Origin: a virus
IMG/VR virus record: IMGVR_UViG_3300012357_000056
Location: 1-25,342 of that record
Length of the DNA: 25,342 nt
Strand: one strand, 5' to 3'
The notes beneath the pieces are model-generated. The model was not told the DNA's origin. It searched no databases and saw only the letters and a list, made by a program, of their open reading frames with translations. The translations under genes were made by a program, and so were the position numbers. Position 1 is the first letter of the stretch, and every line of letters begins with the position of its first letter. Shown in pieces: positions 22,043 to 25,342 of this stretch.

Positions 22043-22077
22043 CGGCCAGGAGCCCGGGGTCCAGGGGCTGCTGGCCG
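22043..22077. terminator. Strong hairpin between convergent integrase and membrane gene
   Basis: CGGCCAGGAGCCC (22043-22055) pairs with GGGCTGCTGGCCG (22065-22077) with one mismatch and a 9-nt loop. It lies 12 nt after the integrase stop and 9 nt before the end of the convergent minus-strand gene. A bidirectional terminator is the simplest reading; part of attP is the other possibility because attP sites often adjoin the integrase. Confidence 0.6.
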
Positions 22078-22085
22078 TCCGCGGG

Positions 22086-22346
22086 TCAGTGTGATCTGAG
22101 CTGGCGGACGGTGTCGTCGACCGTGGCTTCCTGCCGGCCGCGGTGGGTCGTGTCGCGCTGACGCAGAACCGCCCAGGTCGGCCAGCTCACTACCGTGGCC
22201 ATTTCCACCAAGTTGCTGATCATGTTGGCGTGGATGTTGCCGACGGCCACCCCCACCGTGATCCACAGCCCGAGCACGGTTGTGAGAACGATTGCAGTGG
22301 TGAAGGCGATCACGGTGGTGGCGCCGGGGGTGAAACGCAGTTCCAT
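22086..22346 (-). CDS. Small membrane protein beside the immunity region
   Basis: This 86-aa protein has a strong span (residues 10-36, TTVIAFTTAIVLTTVLGLWI) and a second weaker hydrophobic segment (42-61), then a charged C-terminus. ATG 22346 is preceded by AAAGGA 9 nt upstream. It lies downstream of the repressor gene in the same direction and a G10/C10 tract sits 28 nt before its start. It could be a lysogeny-expressed superinfection factor, but the family is unknown. Confidence 0.62.
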   Translation of the reverse strand: MELRFTPGATTVIAFTTAIVLTTVLGLWITVGVAVGNIHANMISNLVEMATVVSWPTWAVLRQRDTTHRGRQEATVDDTVRQLRSH

Positions 22347-22373
22347 GGAGAACCGTCCTTTGTGGATATTGAC

Positions 22374-22383
22374 GGGGGGGGGG
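22374..22383. repeat. Ten-base G homopolymer
   Basis: A run of ten G (ten C in the sense of the downstream minus-strand gene) lies 28 nt upstream of ATG 22346. Runs of this length are unusual even in GC-rich DNA and can change length by slippage, which could alter transcription or leader length. Confidence 0.85.
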
Positions 22384-22484
22384 TGCCTCCACTGCGGATT
22401 TCTTTTGGGATCACTCGTTCGCTACCGAACCGACAGTCTTTCACCCGTTTGGGGTAGACAATTGGTCACTTAGCGGCAGTGTGG

Positions 22485-22892
22485 TCACCCGGCTGGGCGC
22501 TCGCGGGCCCGTTCGGTGTTGAGCCGGTCGACCTCGTCGTGCAGCATTCGTAGCGCCTTTTCCGGACCGTGGTCGCGCTCCCATGCCAGATAGATAAGCC
22601 TGAGCGCCTGCTGCTCCTGAGTAAGCGGCGGTTTGTCCATTTGGAGCGGTGTCGGATCACCGCCAGCCAGGATGCCCTCGACGCTTCCTGGTGGCCATTG
22701 CAAGGCGCGCTCGATGCCGCGCACTGCGAGGTCTGTGAGCGTGGTCGCGCCGCTGCGGATCTTATGCAGGTTGCCGTAGGTCATGCCCGCCCGGTCGGCG
22801 ACCTCGTTCCAGCGTAGTCCTAGGTCGACCCGCCGCCGGTTCATGGCCTTGTCGAGGAGCTTCCTCCGCTCCTGCTCACTCTCCGTGCTCAT
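22485..22892 (-). CDS. Immunity repressor, XRE/lambda-type HTH
   Basis: This 135-aa protein has an HTH at about residues 26-50 (LRWNEVADRAGMTYGNLHKI) of the XRE/lambda repressor type and a C-terminal part with LTQEQQALRLIYLAWERD, without a recognisable peptidase (LexA-like) catalytic pair. ATG 22892 has GGGGGA 3-8 nt upstream; ATG 22922 is an in-frame alternative inside the operator. It is divergent from the Cro-like gene and faces two matching operators. It likely maintains lysogeny by blocking the early promoter. Loss of a RecA-cleavable domain would mean another induction route. Confidence 0.82.
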   Translation of the reverse strand: MSTESEQERRKLLDKAMNRRRVDLGLRWNEVADRAGMTYGNLHKIRSGATTLTDLAVRGIERALQWPPGSVEGILAGGDPTPLQMDKPPLTQEQQALRLIYLAWERDHGPEKALRMLHDEVDRLNTERARERPAG

Positions 22893-22912
22893 GATCCCCC
22901 GCTCGGTGACAT

Positions 22913-22934
22913 GAGATCTCATTACATCACATGA
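22913..22934. promoter_or_regulatory. Left operator of the lysogeny switch
   Basis: A 22-bp element at 22913-22934 matches in inverted orientation the element at 22982-23003 at 19 of 22 positions, sharing the core CATTACATCA. Just overlapping it is a perfect palindrome ATGAGATCTCAT (22911-22922). It covers TGTAAT on the minus strand, a candidate -10 for the repressor gene. It fits a repressor/Cro binding site. Confidence 0.6.
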
Positions 22935-22981
22935 AGACGCCTGGGGACACCGCAGGTTCGCAGATCTCTGGCATTAACATC

Positions 22982-23003
22982 TCATATGATGTAATGTCAT
23001 CTC
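22982..23003. promoter_or_regulatory. Right operator and early promoter of the switch
   Basis: This element is the inverted partner of the 22913-22934 operator (core TGATGTAATG). It contains TATGAT (22985-22990) and TAATGT (22992-22997), both good -10 elements. TAATGT is 6 nt before ATG 23004, suggesting a nearly leaderless early transcript. Binding here would block rightward early transcription. Confidence 0.6.
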
Positions 23004-23255
23004 ATGCCATCCCCCCAGACGTTCAGCGGCGAGCGGCTCACGCGGGCACGCCTCGCGGCCGGCCTGCTCCAGCGAGAGCTTGCCGAGAGATGCATCGAGC
23101 GAGGGGAGAAGGTCGATCAGACGCAGATCAGCCACTGGGAGGCTGGACGCCACGCGCCGCTGCCCTCGAAGCAACGCGCGCTAGCCGAAGTATTGGGGTG
23201 CTCGGTCGATGACCTCCATGACCGCACGCAGGAGCCATCGGCGGTGGCGTTGTGA
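23004..23255 (+). CDS. Cro-like HTH protein
   Basis: This 83-aa protein has an XRE-type HTH at residues 9-50 (ERLTRARLAAGLLQRELAER, then QISHWEAGRHAPLPS) and a hydrophobic ALAEVLGCSVDDL after it. Size and place opposite the repressor point to a Cro-type regulator of the early operon. ATG 23004 begins right after the operator, with no ribosome site. The TGA overlaps GTG 23252 of the next gene. Confidence 0.78.
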   Translation: MPSPQTFSGERLTRARLAAGLLQRELAERCIERGEKVDQTQISHWEAGRHAPLPSKQRALAEVLGCSVDDLHDRTQEPSAVAL

Positions 23256-23416
23256 TCAGGCTTCAGAAACTGCCCGACGAGACCGTGGACGAGTTCCTGA
23301 CCCGCGTCGCTATGACCGCACCCGTTCCCACCGGTGACGTGATGGAGCGGCTGCGCCAGCTCCTGCCGCCCGCCCCGCTTCCGTCTGCCGCCAGCCGTCT
23401 GGAGCGCGCCTCGTGA
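23252..23416 (+). CDS. Tiny early protein A
   Basis: This 54-aa frame starts at GTG 23252, overlapping the Cro-like stop (GTGA), and ends at TGA 23414-23416, overlapping the next GTG. The peptide is helical (LPDETVDEFLTRVAM, then GDVMERLRQLLPP). No family is recognised. Chained overlaps support real translation. Confidence 0.55.
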   Translation: MIRLQKLPDETVDEFLTRVAMTAPVPTGDVMERLRQLLPPAPLPSAASRLERAS

Positions 23417-23544
23417 CCCGCCAGGAGCCCGAACCCACGCTGGCCGAACTCGTCGAGCAGTGCCGTCGGCGGCTGGTCGAGGTGGACAACGCGGACGCCG
23501 AACGCCGCGCCCGAGAGCAGCAGACGAGACCTCCCGATGGCTGA
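23413..23544 (+). CDS. Tiny early protein B
   Basis: This 43-aa frame starts at GTG 23413 and ends at TGA 23542-23544. It is highly charged and helical (TLAELVEQCRRRLVEVDNAD). It overlaps the previous gene by 4 nt and the next by 8 nt. No function can be given. It is shorter than typical gene-finder limits. Confidence 0.5.
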   Translation: MTRQEPEPTLAELVEQCRRRLVEVDNADAERRAREQQTRPPDG

Positions 23545-23701
23545 CCCGAAGGTACCCGTCGGCGGCGCGACCAGCGTCCCGAAGGCCAAGAAGACGTACA
23601 CCGCGCCGCACGAGGAGGTCCGCAGTGAGGCCACCCAGGCCAGCGTCGACCGCCACTTGCACGGTCAGCCCACGAACCCGGACGGAACGGTGAAGTCGTG
23701 A
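23537..23701 (+). CDS. Tiny early protein C
   Basis: This 54-aa frame starts at ATG 23537 and ends at TGA 23699-23701. It is polar and probably extended or disordered (KVPVGGATSVPKAKKTYTAP), with two His near residues 40-42. It overlaps the following GTG 23698 by 4 nt. Unknown function. Confidence 0.5.
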   Translation: MADPKVPVGGATSVPKAKKTYTAPHEEVRSEATQASVDRHLHGQPTNPDGTVKS

Positions 23702-23796
23702 ACGAGAAGACCTGCGACACCTGCAACGGCGACGCCTGGGACAAGGACGGCAACGCCTGCGGCACCTGCGGCGGGAACGGAACGGTCGGCGGATGA
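23698..23796 (+). CDS. Tiny early protein D with CxxC zinc motif
   Basis: This 32-aa frame has two CxxC-type units (CDTCNGD and CGTCGGNG), like a miniature DnaJ-type zinc finger. It starts at GTG 23698 and ends at TGA 23794-23796, overlapping the next ATG. Such small zinc proteins are frequent in actinophage early regions. It may bind a host protein; that is inference. Confidence 0.58.
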   Translation: MNEKTCDTCNGDAWDKDGNACGTCGGNGTVGG

Positions 23797-23900
23797 GCGA
23801 CAACCGCCGCGACTACGGGCCACGAGGCTGCGCCGAGTTCGCCCTGCTGCCCGTACTGATCGCCCTGCTGATGCTGCTGCGCAGGAAGGGACACCGGTGA
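23793..23900 (+). CDS. Tiny early membrane protein E
   Basis: This 35-aa frame starts at ATG 23793 and has one span (AEFALLPVLIALLMLL) followed by a basic end (RRKGHR). It is coupled to both neighbours by overlaps. Single-span microproteins of this kind can act on host membrane proteins. No family is recognised. Confidence 0.52.
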   Translation: MSDNRRDYGPRGCAEFALLPVLIALLMLLRRKGHR

Positions 23901-24037
23901 TGGACAACACCCGGATGTACGCCGAGGCCGTGGCCGACACGTGCCTGCTGTTCGAGCCGTGGTCCTCGCACGACGCGGGCATGGTCGCCCGCCTGTTCGA
24001 CGTGATCGAGGAAGACAGCCGCGACGAAGCGGCCTGA
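23900..24037 (+). CDS. Tiny early protein F
   Basis: This 45-aa frame starts at ATG 23900, with GTG 23897 as an alternative, and ends at TGA 24035-24037. It is acidic and helical (RMYAEAVADTCLLFEPW, then RLFDVIEEDSRDEAA). It is the last gene of the overlapping train before a hairpin. Unknown function. Confidence 0.52.
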   Translation: MDNTRMYAEAVADTCLLFEPWSSHDAGMVARLFDVIEEDSRDEAA

Positions 24038-24046
24038 GACGACAGC

Positions 24047-24074
24047 GCGGTCCGGCGCTTACCCGCCGGACCGC
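24047..24074 (+). terminator. Perfect 11-bp hairpin after the tiny-gene train
   Basis: GCGGTCCGGCG (24047-24057) pairs perfectly with CGCCGGACCGC (24064-24074) around a 6-nt loop. It lies 10 nt after TGA 24037 and 36 nt before the next gene. There is no U-tract, so it could end the first early transcript partially or protect its 3' end. Confidence 0.6.
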
Positions 24075-24109
24075 ACCTACCGAGCCAACCGACCAGATTG
24101 GACGTCGAA

Positions 24110-24526
24110 GTGAACGACAAGCCCCATTCTACCGCCCCCACCGCAGCTTCGTTCGCGGCCGGCCTGCGTGCCCTCGCCGCCCTGATCGACAAGGAGCCGG
24201 GGCTGGCCAAGGACCTGCACGGCTCGGGACCGCATGCGTTCCTGCAATACAACCTCAACATCGACCAGCGCGCGCTGCTGGAGCGGTGGGTGCGGGCCGC
24301 GAAGAAACTGGGCGCCACGGTGACCAAGGCGCCCGAGACCGAGACAGCCCTTCCCGATGACATCAAGGTGTTCCTGGACTTCGGCTCGCTGCGTGTGACT
24401 TTGTGGGCTAACCGCAAGAAGGTCTGCGACCAGGTCGTCGTCGGCACCGAGATGGTGGACAAGGTCGAGTGGGTCTGCCCCGCGCTGACCAACGAGACGC
24501 TACTGGCCAGAAGTGCGGTGTCCTGA
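24110..24526 (+). CDS. Conserved-type early protein, function unknown
   Basis: This 138-aa soluble protein has a helical N-terminus (FAAGLRALAALIDKEPGLAK), a middle helix (ALLERWVRAAKKLGATVT) and a beta-like C-terminus (IKVFLDFGSLRVTLWANRKK). GTG 24110 was chosen over TTG 24098. Its TGA overlaps the next ATG. Proteins of this type occur in actinobacterial phage and mobile-element early regions without known function. Confidence 0.68.
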   Translation: MNDKPHSTAPTAASFAAGLRALAALIDKEPGLAKDLHGSGPHAFLQYNLNIDQRALLERWVRAAKKLGATVTKAPETETALPDDIKVFLDFGSLRVTLWANRKKVCDQVVVGTEMVDKVEWVCPALTNETLLARSAVS

Positions 24527-24789
24527 TGTCAACTGTCACCTTCCCGAAGATCACGCACCAGGAGAAGCGGACCGTTGTCTGTCCCGGCTGCGACCGGAAG
24601 CGCACGATCACCCGGTCCGACTACATGACGGTCAGTCCGTTCAACGTCGACCGCGAAACCGGCGAACCGCGCACGCCGAAGCAGATCCGTGAGGCGCTGG
24701 TGGAGCAGGGTGCGCTGTGGACGCCGAGCGGTCCCGAACTGTGGCATCAGAAGTGCTGGGACGCGCTGGACGGCGGTGAGTCCTCGTGA
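24526..24789 (+). CDS. Small zinc-finger-like protein
   Basis: This 87-aa protein has Cys19 and Cys22 in VVCPGCDRKR and His74 and Cys77 in ELWHQKCWD, a complete CxxC plus HxxC set that could hold one zinc. The middle is charged (NVDRETGEPRTPKQIREALV). ATG 24526 and the GTG of the next gene overlap its ends. It is likely a nucleic-acid or protein-binding early factor. Confidence 0.68.
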   Translation: MSTVTFPKITHQEKRTVVCPGCDRKRTITRSDYMTVSPFNVDRETGEPRTPKQIREALVEQGALWTPSGPELWHQKCWDALDGGESS

Positions 24790-25307
24790 CCGAACTGTCC
24801 ACCACCGTGCCGCTGCACCTGGGTGACGTCGCCGTGCTCGGCCTGCTCGCTGTCGGCCTGTTTCTGCTGGGTCGTCTCGGCTGGATCGTGATCGACCTGG
24901 CCATCGACACCATGCGCCGGGGCACCGAATACTCCGGTGACATCCCCAACCACGGATACGCCGCATTCGACAGTGGCTCACCGGCCAGCGACCGGACCGC
25001 CGTCATGGACGCCACCCGCGAGGTGCCGGAAGACGACGAACCGTCCTGGCCCGGGAAGGCCCCCCTGCTGCGGCCAGCGCTCGTGCTTCACGAGCAGGCC
25101 GTGGTGCTCGGCGGCAACCCGGCACGGTTCGACCTTGCCAGCGTGCTGCCCGCCAACGGGAGCAGGCCGGAGACGGCGTCCGAGACCAGCGGCCGGCACG
25201 CCAAGGTCGACGGCGACGACACCGCGACCGGCCTGATCCCGGTGGTGGACGACGAGGCCGCGCTGGCTGTCGTGGCGGCCGTGTCCAGTCAGGACGGTGT
25301 GTCGTGA
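24786..25307 (+). CDS. Early membrane protein with long cytosolic tail
   Basis: This 173-aa protein has one span (residues 15-38, VAVLGLLAVGLFLLGRLGWIV) and a long acidic Ser/Thr/Glu-rich tail. GTG 24786 overlaps the upstream stop by GTGA, and its TGA overlaps GTG 25304. The tail has AALAVVAAVSSQDG at its end. No catalytic motif is visible. Function is unknown; membrane proteins in early operons sometimes mediate exclusion. Confidence 0.66.
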   Translation: MTELSTTVPLHLGDVAVLGLLAVGLFLLGRLGWIVIDLAIDTMRRGTEYSGDIPNHGYAAFDSGSPASDRTAVMDATREVPEDDEPSWPGKAPLLRPALVLHEQAVVLGGNPARFDLASVLPANGSRPETASETSGRHAKVDGDDTATGLIPVVDDEAALAVVAAVSSQDGVS

Positions 25308-25342
25308 CCGCGCCCCTGAATATCCCGCATGCCGCCACGATC
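25304..25342 (+). CDS. Start of next early gene (partial)
   Basis: GTG 25304 overlaps the previous stop (GTGA) and opens a frame MTAPLNIPHAATI that runs off the window end. Only 13 codons are present and nothing can be said about function. Confidence 0.5.
   Translation, partial: MTAPLNIPHAATI

Noticed and set aside
1-25342. CRISPR array, insertion sequence or rRNA/tRNA genes
   Set aside because: No regularly spaced repeats, transposase-like proteins or conserved RNA sequences were seen on either strand.

Overview
The window looks like part of a temperate double-stranded DNA phage (or prophage) of a high-GC actinobacterium. The evidence is GC-rich DNA with strong G/C third-position bias, frequent GTG starts, genes packed with ATGA/GTGA/TGATG overlaps, an HK97-type head followed by a siphovirus tail module, a phiC31-like large serine integrase and a lambda-like repressor/Cro switch. 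The host genus cannot be fixed from the sequence; Pseudonocardiaceae- or Streptomyces-like hosts are plausible.

Layout. 1-5139: end of a head gene, the major capsid gene (broken by an in-frame TAA at 723-725), three Gly/Thr/Val-rich putative head-surface proteins, an acidic protein with an EF-hand loop plus SAP/HeH-like motif, and a head-tail connector. 5139-8403: neck genes, tail terminator, two tail-tube-like proteins and a tail assembly chaperone with a well-placed -1 slippery heptamer. 8406-14106: tape measure and minor tail proteins. 14181-17344: a lysis/cell-wall cassette with a membrane-anchored coiled-coil protein, a papain-like cysteine peptidase, small coupled genes, a glycoside-hydrolase-like (DUF1906/Rv2525c-type) protein with a strong internal start, and a holin-like protein.

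17345-22031: mostly minus-strand accessory genes. These are a three-gene operon ending in a secreted or anchored protein, a small HTH protein, a small membrane protein, and a DEDDh exonuclease coupled to a four-helix membrane protein, next to the divergent serine integrase. 22043-25342: a terminator-like hairpin, a minus-strand membrane protein preceded by a G10 tract, the immunity repressor, a 22-bp operator pair, a Cro-like gene, a train of tiny overlapping early genes and the start of further early genes.

How the parts work together: the left 17 kb is one late operon (head, tail, lysis). The centre carries lysogeny-expressed and integration genes. The right end is the lysis/lysogeny switch firing rightward into early genes. 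The points most worth following are the ochre codon inside the capsid gene, the chaperone frameshift, the dual-start cell-wall hydrolase with its neighbouring papain-like peptidase, the exonuclease/membrane-protein pair beside the integrase, and a run of apparently leaderless lysogeny promoters.
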